DNA of 64,000 nt from Erythrobasidium yunnanense (Eukaryota > Basidiomycota > Cystobasidiomycetes > Erythrobasidiales > Erythrobasidiaceae): the NCBI GenBank assembly GCA_001600175.1, contig BCJC01000007.1:830115-894114 (forward strand), read 5' to 3'. Position 1 is the first letter of the stretch; every line of letters begins with the position of its first letter. A program made the translations under genes and the position numbers. Shown here in pieces: positions 31,479 to 43,966 of the stretch. The notes below the pieces were generated by a model. The model saw only the letters and a list, made by a program, of their open reading frames with translations. It was not told the origin of the DNA and did no database searches.

Positions 31479-32151
31479 AGTGTAGTTCTCAGCTGTTCCT
31501 CGGCCATTCTTTTCCTTCTCCGTTCACATCCGTCTTCTATTCTCACCACGATCTCATGTCTAGTTCAGTATGCGAGATGTTACAAGTTTCTGTTATCTTT
31601 TCCATTATCCTTCTCTCATTACACGCGTTATCCATGCAGTTTTCACAAACATGTATCTAGCTTCTTCTCCGATTGTTGCAATGATATTCCATATTTTTTC
31701 ACCCAGAAAGCTATAGTGGTTGGCGCACACAGACATGTCGAAGTCTGCAAACCGTTCACGTACTATGTTACTTCCGACTAAGCATCTCGACTGCGCGGGT
31801 CTCGCGAGGACAGCAGTACGCTGCGCAAGGCAAGGCAAGGCATGCCATAGCATATATGCACAATCCTATCTAAGCATAGCAATGGTTGATGCATCATTCG
31901 ACGCGGGTCTGTAATAAAAGTACCAAGAGCACAGCCCATGCAACCAATTTGAGCTTTTTCAGCGCCTCGGGGCGTGTTGGATTTAGCTCCCAGGATATGC
32001 ACGGAACTAACACACGACTAATATCTCTCCCGCCAAACGCTTTAAAAGCCATATCCTCAAGCTTCTCCTTCTCTCTTCTTCTCCATCTTTCTTCCAATCC
32101 AACTCACTCGAGAACTCACTGTCATACTCTTCTACACTCCGCAAAGTAACC
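31479..32151. promoter_or_regulatory. Upstream region of the secreted protein gene
   Basis: About 670 bp. Near the gene is TTTAAAAG (about 32041) then a C/T-rich leader (CTTCTCCTTCTCTCTTCTTCTCC), a typical strongly expressed fungal promoter form. AAGGCAAGGCAAGGC (31831) is a short 5-bp tandem run. No RNA gene was recognised. Confidence 0.4.
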
Positions 32152-32917
32152 ATGATCAGAACTCTTATCACTTTAGTCGGCGCTTCTGTCTTAGCCGTCC
32201 AGGCAGCCCCGCATCACGCTGCATCTCTTGCCAGCAAGGATTCCAGGTATGCAATAGCATCCTGCTATGTCTCCATATAGCGGGCAGTACGACTGACATT
32301 TTCCTATCTTCCTGATCCAGCTCTACCGACATGTTTGCACTCAGCGCTCCCCGCTTCACGCAATGCCCTACCTACTCCGGCAACTCCCTCAACTCCTCTA
32401 CCATTGCCCAAGTCAGCGGCCTCAATAGCACCGCAGCTTCTACTCTCTACTGCTACTACAATCCGGAGGGCGCCCACACCTGCGCATACAATGCTTATAC
32501 CGGAGCCATCGTGTCAGGCGCTGGTACTGGATGCCCTGAAATCACGTAGGTCTCGATGAACTTACTTAGTGGAGTATATCTCTGACTTATCATCTTATTC
32601 GGACCCACAGCAAAGGATGCTATACTACATGGTAAGTTTAGCTCTGCTGTTCTCGAGCATGAGCATTAGCCTGATGTGCTTCTGTGTCTGTCAGCGCTTT
32701 CAAGAAGTCCGCCGACAAGCGCACCTTCACTCAAGTCGCTGTCACCTCTGGCCAGAATGAGACTGCCTGCTTCGTCAATGGAGACAAAGGAGCCGAATAT
32801 CAATGCGTCTTCAGCACCGTCACTGGCAACTTCACTACAGCTAGAAATACTCAGAACGCTACTCTCTGCAATTCAGTCCTGGTTGAGCAGGCAGCTACGT
32901 GCATTACCCTTAACTAG
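32152..32917 (+). CDS. Small secreted cysteine-rich protein
   Basis: Exons 32152-32246, 32321-32545, 32611-32631 (21 nt) and 32695-32917 give 187 aa. The N-terminus MIRTLITLVGASVLAVQA is a clear signal peptide with cleavage after AQA or AAP-like small residues. The mature chain has 10 cysteines (QCP, YCYY, HTCAY, GCPEI, KGC, TTC, ACF, QCV, LCN, TCI) and several N-glycosylation sequons (NSS, NST, NET, NFT, NAT). Two halves share the spacing TYSGN...CYYNPEG and TVTSGQNET...CFVNGDK, suggesting an internal duplication. No enzyme family was recognised; size and cysteines are effector-like or wall-protein-like. Confidence 0.75.
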
Positions 32918-33162
32918 TCGAGCCTTCACTAGCATAGCAATCTGTCTTCGACATATCTTGTTCTCAGCATATCGTTTCATCATCATCAAACGCATGTACG
33001 TTCATTAAATATCAATTAATATCATTTCTAATCATCGCCAATAATACAGAATCATACAACAGTAGCTTCGGCGGGGGACGTCCATGCTCGCTTGTCCGTA
33101 CGCACGATCACCAGTGCACGCACATCTGACAGCCTACAGCTCGATCTCATTGTAGCCAGCAC
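32918..33162. other. Convergent gap
   Basis: 245 bp between two stop codons. AT-rich (TTAAATATCAATTAATATC near 33004); nothing else was seen. Confidence 0.35.
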
Positions 33163-35052
33163 TTATCGCGCTACCACTGCCGAGATCCTGAATGTTGTGC
33201 CTCCATCATCCCCAGCCTTCAACCGACAAGTGAGGGTGTGGTTGCCGGGCGTCAAGTCGCTGAACATGTTGCCTGTATGCTCAAAGGTAGCTGCTGTTCG
33301 GGATGTGTACGACTTGACGGTCTTCTTGCGCTCTTCCCGCTGATCATCGTCTACCCAGCATATGATCTTTCCAAACCCTTCGGCAGGTGTCTTCCAGACA
33401 AACAACCCCAGTTGACCTTCTGTCACCGAAGCATTGAATGTCTGGGCGGTGTTCGGCACGATCAGCCGGTACAAAGAGTCCAGCCAGTGAAAGGAAGGAA
33501 CCTACAATCTCAGCTCCAACTTCAGTCGCTTCGTAGCTCTTCTTGTCGTTTCGATTGACCAGGCTCCAGCCTTGCATTGAAGCCGGTGTCAAGGGTGCTG
33601 TCTTCGAAGCGACCGTTTCGCAGTGGGGGTGCAGAGTTGGTATGGACGCATTGGGATGCCATTTAGACATCATTCCGAGCTGATCATTCATCCAAGCAGA
33701 TCAGAGCCTGTCTTGAGTCAAAAGGAGCTGGTAGCACCCAACTCACCCTCGGCAATTGTTGCACGATTTCGTTTCCAGGCCAATGCGCCTCGGAGGGCCC
33801 TATCTCTAACGATCCGCCGCGCTGCACGAGACACAGCTGCTCTCTCAAGTAGGCGATGACCATACTATTTGCCAGATCAGTTTGGAGTAGCCTTTTAGTC
33901 TGAGACAAGTATACGACCTACTCCGCCATGGCACGATGACCTCTTCCGTTAATATGACCTGACAATAGTATTGCAACGGTTAGTCACGTCAATGACACTT
34001 TGAGACTGTCTTACGGGTATCTATGTAGCCCTTCGGACCGGGATTTTGGAAGAGAAAGGGTATTTGCTTTGGTTTTTGCATGATATGCGGCAAGTACCAG
34101 TTCCGAATGTTGATCTCAGGGACATCAAGCCATTGTGATATTAGAGCCGAAGATCGCCAGCCGTGAGTCATGTCAGCACTGTCCCAGAAGATCCCCGTCA
34201 ACGCCTTGCCAGTAGCAAGACCGTCTGATAAGGCTTACAAGACAAGACCAAACACACTGAGATAGACGACTGCTGGATGATTTGGAAGGTCCAGCAACGT
34301 CCTGTATAGCCTTTCCGTATTTTCGAGCACACCTGCTCCTTCTGGAGCCCATTGATTGATGTCGAGTTCCAGGAAGATGAGATCGACATCTTCCGGTAAG
34401 GTAGCCATAACGCAAAACTGTCGTCATAAGCATCCGGCTCAACAAAGGCATAACGAAAGGGTACGGCTTTATCGAAGTATGCTTACTGAGAAATACCAGG
34501 CCGAAACCGCAGGGATCGTAGAATCGAGATTGAGGTCCACCTTAACATCGGGAAAAGTGTCCTTGAACCATTTCTGAATGCGTCGATACATGTGGGTTTC
34601 GGTCGTCCAAGGCCATCCGACTGCATGCCCCTAGAATACATTCTTCAGCTTGTCGTAGTGACGAAGTCCTTATAGATAAGGTGACTGACTGCCGACACCG
34701 AGCCTCCCACAGCCGCGATCTTGATAGGTTCTCCTTTCAGTGCTTTCTCCAAGACTCTCCTCACGCGAGTCCCACTCCCTTCGTACGTACGGCTGAGGCG
34801 AATATTGTTCTGACCATACTCCTTCACCAAAGGATCGTCGACCAGATCAGCCATGCGACAGCTCGATGGTGCATTTGTGAAACCGGGCACGTTGCTGAGA
34901 GGGGAGGATGAAACTGGTGGAGCGAGAAGAGCTTGCTTGAGATCATGGAATCGGAACTTCACTCCGTGGAGCTGGTCGTGAATATGAAGCAGGGAGACAA
35001 TTGTGCCGACAGTAACCAGAAAAACGGTGAGGGGAACCCGTAGTTTGAACAT
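33163..35052 (-). CDS. Membrane-anchored SGNH-type protein, possible surface glycan esterase
   Basis: Exons 35052-34690, 34630-34487, 34417-34239, 34178-34015, 33958-33922, 33864-33747, 33679-33506 and 33441-33163 give 485 aa. The start MFKLRVPLTVFLVTVGTIV is a signal anchor; 35103 is an alternative upstream start. The SGNH/GDSL-like block I is IAAVGGSVSAGHAVG. VDLIFLELDINQW and VVYLSVFGLV are strand segments, and DMTHGW plus INGRGHRAMADMV carry candidate catalytic Asp/His. The C-terminal domain has IICWVDDDQR and GNHTLTCRL. This layout is that of basidiomycete proteins acting on extracellular polysaccharide (e.g. capsule-associated ones); substrate unknown. All eight exons close in one frame. 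Confidence 0.6.
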
Positions 35053-35585
35053 CGAGATGCTAGATATATGGTAAAGCACGAAACAGAGCGCATGAAACAG
35101 CAAAAACAGGCTCGCTATTTATTGCTTGAAGTAGGTTTGGTGTTTACACGAATCTTCGTGCCTTTGACGCGTAGATAGACTCGCCGATCACCGAAGTATG
35201 GTTTGTTAGCGGGAAAACGCGTCATGCAGCCAGATATGTTCCAGCTTAATTGTAGACTCTCAGCTCGTAGGTGCATCAGCCTTAACCTTCTATATACTTG
35301 AGCTGGCATGAGCAGATTGGAGGTTTGGCAGAGGCCTCACAGCTTGCTTTGGCATGCCAGCGACGGCGCAGGCGGCAGATGTGAATAAATACGAGTCTTC
35401 TTGTGGATCAATTGTTTGTCAACATCAGATGTCTCGGGCGGACGTCCGGGGAGAATTGATCGTTTCGGTCTCGATGCATCAGGAAATCAGCAAGTCTTGC
35501 GCTGTTGATGTCGATCCGCACGGTTCTAGGGTCAGCGCTTGGACGTTCATCCTTTTCCAAAAGCCCTGCAATTGATTCTACAAGA
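35053..35585. other. Intergenic, promoter of the SGNH gene
   Basis: 530 bp upstream of the SGNH gene and downstream of TIM13, both leftward. No other feature was identified. Confidence 0.35.
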
Positions 35586-36078
35586 TCACGGCGTGGCTGC
35601 TGGATTTTGCAGCATACTCGCTTGTCTTTCCTTCCCTAACCGGGCCACGTACGTCCGCGATACGATATCGACTGCAATCAATATTAGCATGTATCTCGTG
35701 TCTTATTTGCACTCGGCGGTCACATACAAGATTCGAAAAATCGGTCTGTGGAAGATGGGTTAGCAAGTACGAAAGGCAGGAAGTAGGGTCAATGAGCTAA
35801 CCTTGACAGTTAGATAGACACGTCTTGTCTTTATTGGTGAGCTCGGAGCTGTTTGAAGGTTGGCATACTTTGTAGCATTTGTCCGTCATGCTCTAGCAAA
35901 TCAAGCGTCCAGATCAGCTCGTTCTTGCGGGAGACACTATTAGATGGAAGTTATAAAGCACATTGACGAGTTCTTGCAGATGCGCAGATGCCAGCTCTTG
36001 CCGGACCTGTTCTTTTACTTGTTCTTTGCGGGCATTCTGGTCGGTCGTGAGGCCTGATCCACGATTGAAGAGGGACAT
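35586..36078 (-). CDS. TIM13: Mitochondrial intermembrane-space chaperone Tim13
   Basis: Partner of Tim8 in guiding hydrophobic precursors across the intermembrane space. Exons 36078-35962, 35892-35802, 35745-35728 (18 nt) and 35671-35586 give 103 aa. The twin CX3C motifs are CYKVC and CLSNC, 18 residues apart in the small-Tim range. The helix before is VKEQVRQELASAHLQELVN, and the end reads CQDRFFESFDIVSRTYVAR, as in Tim13. An unspliced reading would hide the gene, since no exon is longer than 39 codons. Confidence 0.9.
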
Positions 36079-36270
36079 AGTATAGAGAAGGAGTAATGCT
36101 TTACTTGAGCTTTGTAGATTGCGATGTGGAAAGGCAAAGAAAAGTGTTGAAGGAGGTCAAACGAAACTCAAGGCTCTCTTGCCCGCCAACACCTTGGTTT
36201 CTGGATTGAGATCAGTGCCAGTGAAGCAGCAGCAGCGAATCAGCCAAGAAAAGCTACAACACAAGCAAGA

Positions 36271-37716
36271 ATGGCTGACGGCGGTATGTGCGATTCGACC
36301 CAATTTCCCACCTCTTTTCGCAAGGTTCCTTAGGCGTACAAGCGTCAAAAATGACATCAGCGAAGCCCTCAGACTTCTATGTGGCACCTATACATGTCTC
36401 CAGCAATACGGCTACCTTTCAGCGTCCCTTCAGCGATGAAATGGGGAGCAAGAGTCGCCCAGCAAGCGTAGCTCGAAGGCTCACCTCTCCTGCCCAGCCA
36501 ATCGCTTGATCAACGACCTTCAGCTACTTATACATGTTCCTCGCTCTTTGTGCTTCCTCGAACCCTATAGACAACGGATGGGGCGATTCAGCTCCCAATT
36601 CAGGCAGAGTATCACCACCGCGAGATGAGCCAAGAGGTGGCTACGAGTGCGTAACATCTCACCTGAGTGCCCTCGATGAAGATGCTCATCGTATCACATT
36701 CTGTGTGCGCAGAGACTCGCGAGACACCCGCGATTCTGGAAGACCCCAGCGAGACAGTGGACACGACGCCAACCCGGGCAACAACCTCCACATTGCCGGA
36801 CTAGCAATGAGAACACGCGAGTCTGACCTCGAAGAGATCTTCGGCAAGTTCGGAAAGGTTGGTGCCTTTCTCCTTGCTGCGAATGGCGAATCAGGTATTG
36901 GCTAATGCTGATGCGTAATTGTCATTGCAGATCGAGAAAGCTCAGATTATGAAGGATCCTCATACTCGAGAATCCAGAGGCTTCGGCTTTGTGACGTTTG
37001 AGGAGGCTGAGGATGCTGACGCTGCTATGGCTGCGCTGAACGCTACAACCCTGGACGATCGCACCATCTCAGTCGAAAAGGTATGTTATTCTTTTCTCGA
37101 GACATCTGCGAATCGATCGCTTATCCCGTATCTGCTTCTGCTATCCCATCTCATAGGCTAGACGCGGCCGTGCTCGTACTCGTAAGCAGGCCGCTCCGCT
37201 GTCGACTACTTCAGCTAATGTGTCTCCGGATCTACAGCAACACCTGGTGCCTACAAAGGACCGCCCAAGCGCGACGACCGACCACCAAGAGGCGGGTACG
37301 ATCAGCGACGGGACGACCGACGACCTCGCTACGATGATCGACGCGGTGGTTCTGGCTACGGCAGAGATCCCACAATGGCAGCGCCTATGCGAGGAGACGA
37401 CAGACGCTACGATGACAGGCCTTCCAGAGGTTACGATGACAGAGCTCCTAGAGGCTACGACGATAGACCTTCTAGATCGTACGATGACAGACCTCCAAGG
37501 CACTTCGACGACGGCAGGGCTCCTCGCGGCGGAGGTGGCTACGATGATCGACGAGGAGGCTACGGATCAGCAGCAGGCGGACCTCCAGCAGCATACGACG
37601 ACAGACGAGGCGGCGGCGGCGGTCCTCCAGACTACGGCAGACGCGAGCGAGACTATGAGGACAGACGACCCAGAGACTACCCTCCACGAGGCGCTGAGGA
37701 ACCGAGAAGATACTAG
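36271..37716 (+). CDS. Tra2-like SR protein with one RRM
   Basis: Splicing regulator type. Exons 36271-36283, 36571-36646, 36713-36857, 36931-37080, 37157-37181 and 37238-37716 give 295 aa. The RRM has RNP2 LHIAGL and RNP1 RGFGFVTF with the Tra2-like start GNNLHIAGLAMRTRESDLEEIF. The tail is built of degenerate RGYDDR / RSYDDRPPR repeats and RGGGGYDDR boxes, i.e. RGG plus RD-rich rather than pure RS. The first exon is 13 nt and the first intron 287 nt, the longest confidently placed one in the window; such introns in SR genes often carry regulated splicing (inference). Confidence 0.85.
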
Positions 37717-37818
37717 TTTGCTTGCACAATCCTTGCGATATACAGTATGCAGAAGCAACAACAAGCGTATACAATCTCATTTTGGCCTCAACACAATCAA
37801 CCTCGATCTTCATTATTA

Positions 37819-38160
37819 TGACAACCCCGACAACTCAGCCGCGCCCGCGCCCTAAATCCGACCTCAATCCGCCAAGCAGCGAGACCGCTGCTGTTTTGTT
37901 ATACCACAAGTCACGTCCTCAACCTCTACAGTCACACCTCAAACCCAATCAGCTTTGATCGCAGACAACTTAGAAGATCGTAAAGAGCGCGTTTGACGCA
38001 ACATTCAAGAGATATAGGAAGAACTTGCGGAAGTTTCAGATACAACATCAGTCCAATTAGCGGCACTACTTTTTTCTCGACATACTACCTATTTCCTTGT
38101 AAGGCTTTGGAGCCGATCTCGACGTGTCTGCCGATACGAATGCTCCCCGCGACTTGTCAA
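37819..38160 (+). pseudogene. Possible decayed coding fragment (coiled-coil type)
   Basis: The frame around 37930-38095 reads like a coiled-coil protein (SALIADNLEDRKERV, then RNIQEI, EELAEVSDTTSVQLAALL), but TGA and TAG codons fall between these blocks in the same frame. No intron fits cleanly to remove them. An ATG at 37819 (MTTPTTQPRPRPKSD) could be its start. Either a host pseudogene or a gene whose introns I failed to see. Family not recognised. Confidence 0.3.
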
Positions 38161-38303
38161 AGCCTGTAAGTGGAACATTGCAATGCACTCCTGCCTGACC
38201 ATGCCGGATCTTGACCGTGATGGGACATCATCTTTGCGGTACAATGTGTGCAACATTCGCGAGCCCACACTAGAGTCCTCGCAGCGATACAGGACTCAGT
38301 GGT

Positions 38304-39086
38304 TCATAGATAGTAATGTCGCCGTGGGCATCGTCCGCGCCTGCCTCGACGCGAACGACTACGCTCATTTTCTGTTCGCGAAGGTGGTGATGGAGAGCGT
38401 TCGATGCGGTAGGGCCCGTGGCAGACACTCTGCCATGGTGTTCGGGAATCTACTACCAGTGTTCGATCGGCCACGATGTCTCCATTAACGGCCGAAGATC
38501 TTAGATTGCGCACCTTGCGCGCGCTGCGTCTAAGGAAGACACCCAATATCTCTTGTTCTCGCTCTTGTATGCACCTTGAAATTTCTCGCAATGGACGTGG
38601 CTGCCTTGCTCCCGGTTGCACCGCTGCCAGAGCGACTCGACGTAACCGTGCGTTATCGCCTGGAGAGTCGTCGACCAGAGCTACATGATGTGTCATATAC
38701 CTGGGCACAGGCTTCTCACCATTACTCCATTGAATGACCCAGATGAACATGACACCGATGCAGGCATCTATCCATCGCTGAGGAAAGGCTGGCCGCGAAA
38801 AGGCTTGGCTCTGCTGAAGTTCGAAAGCCAGATAGTTCATTGCCTTCTCGTTAGCTTTTCCTTGGTTTGTCTGTGAATAGCCGATCGTTTCCATCTGATT
38901 CGTGAATAGGACTGCCCCGCGGCGGACGTGTACGTCGACCATAATGGCTGAAGAGAAGTAGTGCTTCACCTGTACCTCCCTCAGACAACGCCTTGACCTT
39001 GAGCGGCTGCGGCTGTCGAGATTTGCCCGGTCTGAGGGGTAGCTGCTAGAGCTTGAAAGCGAGCCTATTGTAGCATTATCTGACAT
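38304..39086 (-). CDS. Hypothetical protein, unassigned
   Basis: One long open frame of about 260 codons from ATG 39086. The N-terminus is serine-rich then RS-like (SDRANLDSRSRSRSRR). The middle contains FPQRWIDACIGVMFIWVIQWSNG, a likely membrane helix, and the end is arginine/serine-rich. Several GT...AG pairs inside could be real introns, which would change much of the C-terminal half. I recognise no family. The evidence is length plus a plausible start. Confidence 0.35.
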   Translation of the reverse strand: MSDNATIGSLSSSSSYPSDRANLDSRSRSRSRRCLREVQVKHYFSSAIMVDVHVRRGAVLFTNQMETIGYSQTNQGKANEKAMNYLAFELQQSQAFSRPAFPQRWIDACIGVMFIWVIQWSNGEKPVPRYMTHHVALVDDSPGDNARLRRVALAAVQPGARQPRPLREISRCIQEREQEILGVFLRRSARKVRNLRSSAVNGDIVADRTLVVDSRTPWQSVCHGPYRIERSPSPPSRTENERSRSRRGRRGRCPRRHYYL

Positions 39087-39468
39087 TTGTCTTTGTGATT
39101 GATTGTCCAGAAGCAAGAGAGACGCTCTGATGGTAGTTTGCCCCCAGGTCATTTAAGGCGGAGCATTGCGTTAGAGAGGTAAGACGGGTCAAGGTTTGCT
39201 GTGAAATCGTTGAAGGGGTCGACAAGCCGTGAGAATATGAGGAGTTCCACTGAACAGAACGGCAGCGAAGGCTTTCCGTAATTCCTGTCTCAGTGCCTTG
39301 TCGAGGTTACAGGACACTTCGCTAGTGAGATTGCTCCGGGCTGATGCCAAGTTATACACCTGTGACTCCAGCTTGCAGCATACTTGTCGTGAAACTCAGT
39401 ATACCCAATTGCGATGCAGTGCCCTTCGGCTTGACTTGACATGTCCCGATGAATGCAGCGGACGACCG

Positions 39469-42400
39469 ATGGCCCGGAGCAGAGGAGGAGCATCAATACC
39501 AGCAGAAGGGAGCCTAGGGATCCCATTAGTGAGCATCGTCGAGCAGCAGAAGCAGCGGAGCCGGATGGATCGCAAGAGCACCAGGACGCTCCTTGCAGGC
39601 AGCGGTAGCAGCAGCAATGGGGTAGGCAGCAGTCGACAGTCGCGCATCAAGAAGTCTGGAAGTCGCGGCAAGCTCAAGAGCAGCGATGATGAGCTGTCCC
39701 AGCAGAAGATGATGGATGGGAACCAAAGTAACGAGCTCGACGGCGAGTACGATGCTGGCTGGAAAGGCGCTGAAAACGACGAAGATGACGACGACGAGCA
39801 GCGCGCTCTGCTGCTTGAAGAAGGAAGATCTACTCATGTCAGAAGCCGCCAGATATGCTTTTGGTCCTTTGGCAAGATAGCTGATATCGACATATTAGGA
39901 CACCGCACTGTCTAGCAGAGCTCCATCTATCAAGGACAAGTCTACAAATGGATCTGGACCACCGGCGAAAGCTGGTCTGCCTAGAACCGTGCCGTTTAAT
40001 GCTTCAGGTAGGGCAACCCTGGGCGGTATCTGTCGCGCCTTGACTAATGAATGCTTGAATAGATAAGCTGAAGGCGCGCTATCCTGCCAACATCGTGCGG
40101 AACCAGAAGTACAATGTCGCGTCATTCGTGCCCATCGTCCTTTACGAGCAATTCAAGTTCTTCTTCAATCTCTACTTCCTCCTAGTGGCTCTCAGTCAGT
40201 TCGTACCTGCTCTACGTATAGGATTCTTGGCTACCTACATCGCTCCCTTGGCCTTCGTACTGGCAATCACTATCGGCAAAGAAGCCTACGACGATTATCA
40301 GCGATATCTTCGCGACGTTGCAGCGAACAGTACACGCTATCGCGTGCTCGACAGGACAGCTCTATCCCTTCCTACATCAGCGTCGCATTCGCATCACGAA
40401 GCAACCGCTCCGCTCTCCAGCCTGCCCACCAAGGCTGTTGCATCCTCAAAGCTCCGAGTTGGCGATCTAGTCCTGATCGAAAAGAATCAACGTGTGCCTG
40501 CGGACTGTGTACTACTGCGGACAAGCGATTCGAGCGGATCCTGCTTTGTGCGAACAGATCAACTGGATGGCGAAACAGACTGGAAGCTGCGAGTGGCCGT
40601 GGAGCGGACACAAGGTCTCAAGAATGAGACAGCGCTTCTCAATCTCGATGCCGAGATATATGCGGATCCGCCTACGAAAGACATACATACCTTTATCGGG
40701 ACCTTCACCCTGCACAATACGCCTGAAAGCGATCCATCGACATTCAACGACGAAACAGGACCTCTTATCTCTGGACTTACGGCCGAGAACGTGCTTTGGG
40801 CGAATACTGTTCTGGCAGCGGGACAAGCCGTCGGCTTCATAGTATATACTGGCAGGGAGACAAGAGCTGTCATGAACACTTCGCATCCGGAGACAAAAGT
40901 TGGCCTGCTAGATTTGGAGATCAATAGACTAGCTAAAGTGAGTTCCTGCTCAACTACTGATATAAATGACGAATCTGACTGAGATCCCTTGCGCTTGTAC
41001 AGATCCTTTGCGTAGTCACCTTCGTGCTTTCAGTCGCGCTTGTGGCCCTCAATGGTTTCAGAGGTACTTGGTACATATACGTCTTTCGCTTTCTCATCCT
41101 GTTCTCCTCCATCATACCGATATCGTAAGTCCCTCAACAGCCCGAAATTGGCCGACTAGGTTTGACAGCGTCTACTTTCATCTTAGCCTTCGAGTCAACC
41201 TGGACATGGGCAAGACTGTCTATGCCCGTCAAATACAGTCAGATCCAGAAATACCTGGAACTATTGTACGGACAAGCACTCTCCCTGAAGAATTGGGTCG
41301 CATAGAATACCTCCTTAGCGATAAAACCGGTACTCTGACGCAGAATGGTAGGCTATATCCCTCCATTGCGGGAATCCAATAGCCAGCTAAGATCGCTTTT
41401 GCTTTCTAATAGAAATGGAACTGAAGAAGCTTCACATGGGCACGATGTCTTACGGCTTGGATTCTATGGACGAAGTAGCAACTCAATTAGCTAATGCTAT
41501 GGAAGTGACAGCCCAAGATGCCGATACTGCAGGCTCGCCAATCAAGCTCCTGGGGACACGTGGCAGAAGAGATTTGTCGTCTCGAGTCAAAGACGTTGTT
41601 CTCGCATTGGGCTTGTGTCATAATGTGAGTGCATCTGAATCGAGGCTTGCGGAGCTGACTAGTTCTTATAGGTCACTCCGGTTATCAACGATGACGGGAC
41701 GATCACATATCAAGCTTCATCGCCTGACGAGGTAGCCATCGTCAAGTGGACGGAGTCTGTCGGGCTCACTCTGTCAGCACGCGAGCGGACTCGGATGCAA
41801 TTGACTGGACCAGCCGGACAAGCGTTAAAGTTCGAAATTCTCGAGATATTCCCTTTCACAAGCGAGACGAAGAGGATGGGCATTGTCATCCGCGATACGA
41901 ATACGGGAGATGTCACGTTCTACGAAAAGGGAGCAGACGTCGTTATGGCTCGCATAGTACAGCAAAACGACTGGCTTGAAGAAGAGTGCGGTAACATGGC
42001 TAGGGAAGGGCTGAGAACCCTCGTCATGGCTCGGAAACGATTAAGTCCAGAAGCTTGGAAGGATTTCGAGGAAAGATACCATAATGCGAAGATCTCGCTT
42101 GACGATCGAAACGAAGCAATGACCAGAGTCGTCAGCGAAACATTGGAGAAAGACCTCGAGCTGCTCGGGGTGACAGGTGTCGAGGACAAGCTGCAAGAAG
42201 ATGTCAGGAGTACTCTGGAGCTTCTGCGAAACGCTGGAGTCAAAATTTGGATGCTTACTGGCGATAAAATTGAAACGGCTACATGCATAGCTATTTCAAG
42301 CAAGCTCGTCTCTAGGGGTCAATACATACATCAAGTCGCTAAGCGTAAGCTTATATCGTCTGAATAGCTGTCGCGTGCTGAGCTGCAGTTTTACACAGTA

Positions 42401-43731
42401 CAAACGCCTCAAGCCGCGCGGGACGAGCTGGAGTTTATCCAGTCAAAGCTGGATTGCTGTCTCGTGATCGACGGAGAATCCCTTCAACTGTGCATAGACC
42501 ACTTCCAGACCGAGTTCATCGAAGTCGCTACCAAATTATCTGCAGTAGTAGCATGCCGGTGCTCACCCACGCAAAAGGCCGATGTAGCTCGACTCATACG
42601 CTTCCATACCAAGAAACGGGTCTGCTGTATAGGCGATGGCGGAAACGACGTTTCCATGATCCAAGCTGCCGACGTTGGTTTGGGTATTGTTGGGAAGGAA
42701 GGCAAACAAGCTAGTCTGGCAGCGGACTTTAGTATAAACCAATTTAGCTACCTTACGAAACTCCTGGTATGGCACGGTCGCAACAGCTATAAGCGGTCTG
42801 CAAAGCTGGCTCAATTCGTTATTCATCGAGGTCTCATCATCTCGATTATTCAAGCAGTGTTCTCGAGGTGTGTCGGCAGAGCGTCATATCACTTCTCTGT
42901 TTGCGATTTTGACGCATTTTTTCTCCTTATAGCGTTTTCTACTTTGCACCAATAGCAATCTTCCAAGGCTGGCTGCTGGTCGGCTACTCCACCATCTATA
43001 CCTGTCTACCAGTCTTCAGGTGAGCTTTCTCATTGTTCTGACAAGAGCGAGCAGCACGTACTGATATTGCCTACGGCAGCTTGGTACTTGACCGGGATGT
43101 CAACGAAGACTTGGCTGTACTCTACCCCGAATTATACAAAGATCTCGTCAAAGGTCGTTCTCTTTCGTACAAGACTTTCTTCGAGTGGCTCATGATATCC
43201 GTATATCAAGGTGAGCTCGACAACCCAAGTCTTGGGAGTCCTGCTGAATAGTATGTATCAGGAGGGGCAATCATGATGATGTCTCTGTTCCTTTTCGAGA
43301 ACGAGTTCCTGAATGTAGTCGCTATCTCCTTCACGGCCCTCATCTTCAACGAGCTCATCATGGTCGCTCTGGAAATCAGTACTTGGTGAGTATCTCGATC
43401 AGAATGTACCTCGCAAGCGAATACTGAAGTATTCTTCCGGCATTCATAGGCATGTATACATGATCATCGCAGAAGTAGTTACGTTCATGGTCTATATCGT
43501 CAGCATGGTCTTCCTTCCGGAGTATTTTGGTCAGTGCAGATCACATCACTCCTTTAGGGCAGAAATGCTGACCATATTTCGCTTCAACATGCAGACCTTT
43601 CGTTCGTCTTCTCAACCAGATTCGTTGGGAAAACACTTCTTATCGTTGCAGTCTCTTCGTTCCCGCTGTATATGATCACCGCCGTGAAACATCGTTTGGC
43701 TCCCGCAAGCTATGCTAAGCTGCGAGCGTAG
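39469..43731 (+). CDS. NEO1: P4-ATPase phospholipid flippase Neo1
   Basis: Thirteen exons: 39469-39863, 39916-40007, 40063-40937, 41003-41124, 41187-41347, 41413-41624, 41672-42344, 42399-42867, 42933-43019, 43080-43210, 43262-43385, 43450-43529 and 43595-43731; 1185 aa. Signatures: [20 protein letters not shown] (Neo1 type), the A-domain [10 protein letters not shown], phosphorylation loop [28 protein letters not shown], and the hinge [19 protein letters not shown]. Helices 5-10 follow. Neo1 flips aminophospholipids in Golgi/endosome membranes and, unlike Drs2, needs no Cdc50 subunit. The N-terminal 150 residues are acidic and disordered; exon 1's donor (GTCCTT) is weak, so its end is the least certain. 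Confidence 0.93.
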
Positions 43732-43966
43732 ATAGAAACTAGTAGTAACTGCTGTACCCGTTGTCAAATGTCGTATCTGTAGAGTTTGAGAGAAACATCA
43801 ACTGCCATAGATGCATTCAAGCTGCCAGCCAGTCGCTGGTCTAGCGGCACTAGTCTCATGCATAAGTGAATGAATGCTTATTCGAATTGACAAGCTCGAC
43901 AAGGATAATTTCTATGCTAATTGTGACGGTTTGTACGACTGAAAACGGTGAAAAGCTGCCTTATAG

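Noticed and set aside
37220-37855. Plus-strand frame of 211 codons inside the Tra2-like last exon
   Set aside because: Frame shadow of the RGG/RD repeats; the true frame ends at 37716 and continues the RRM protein.
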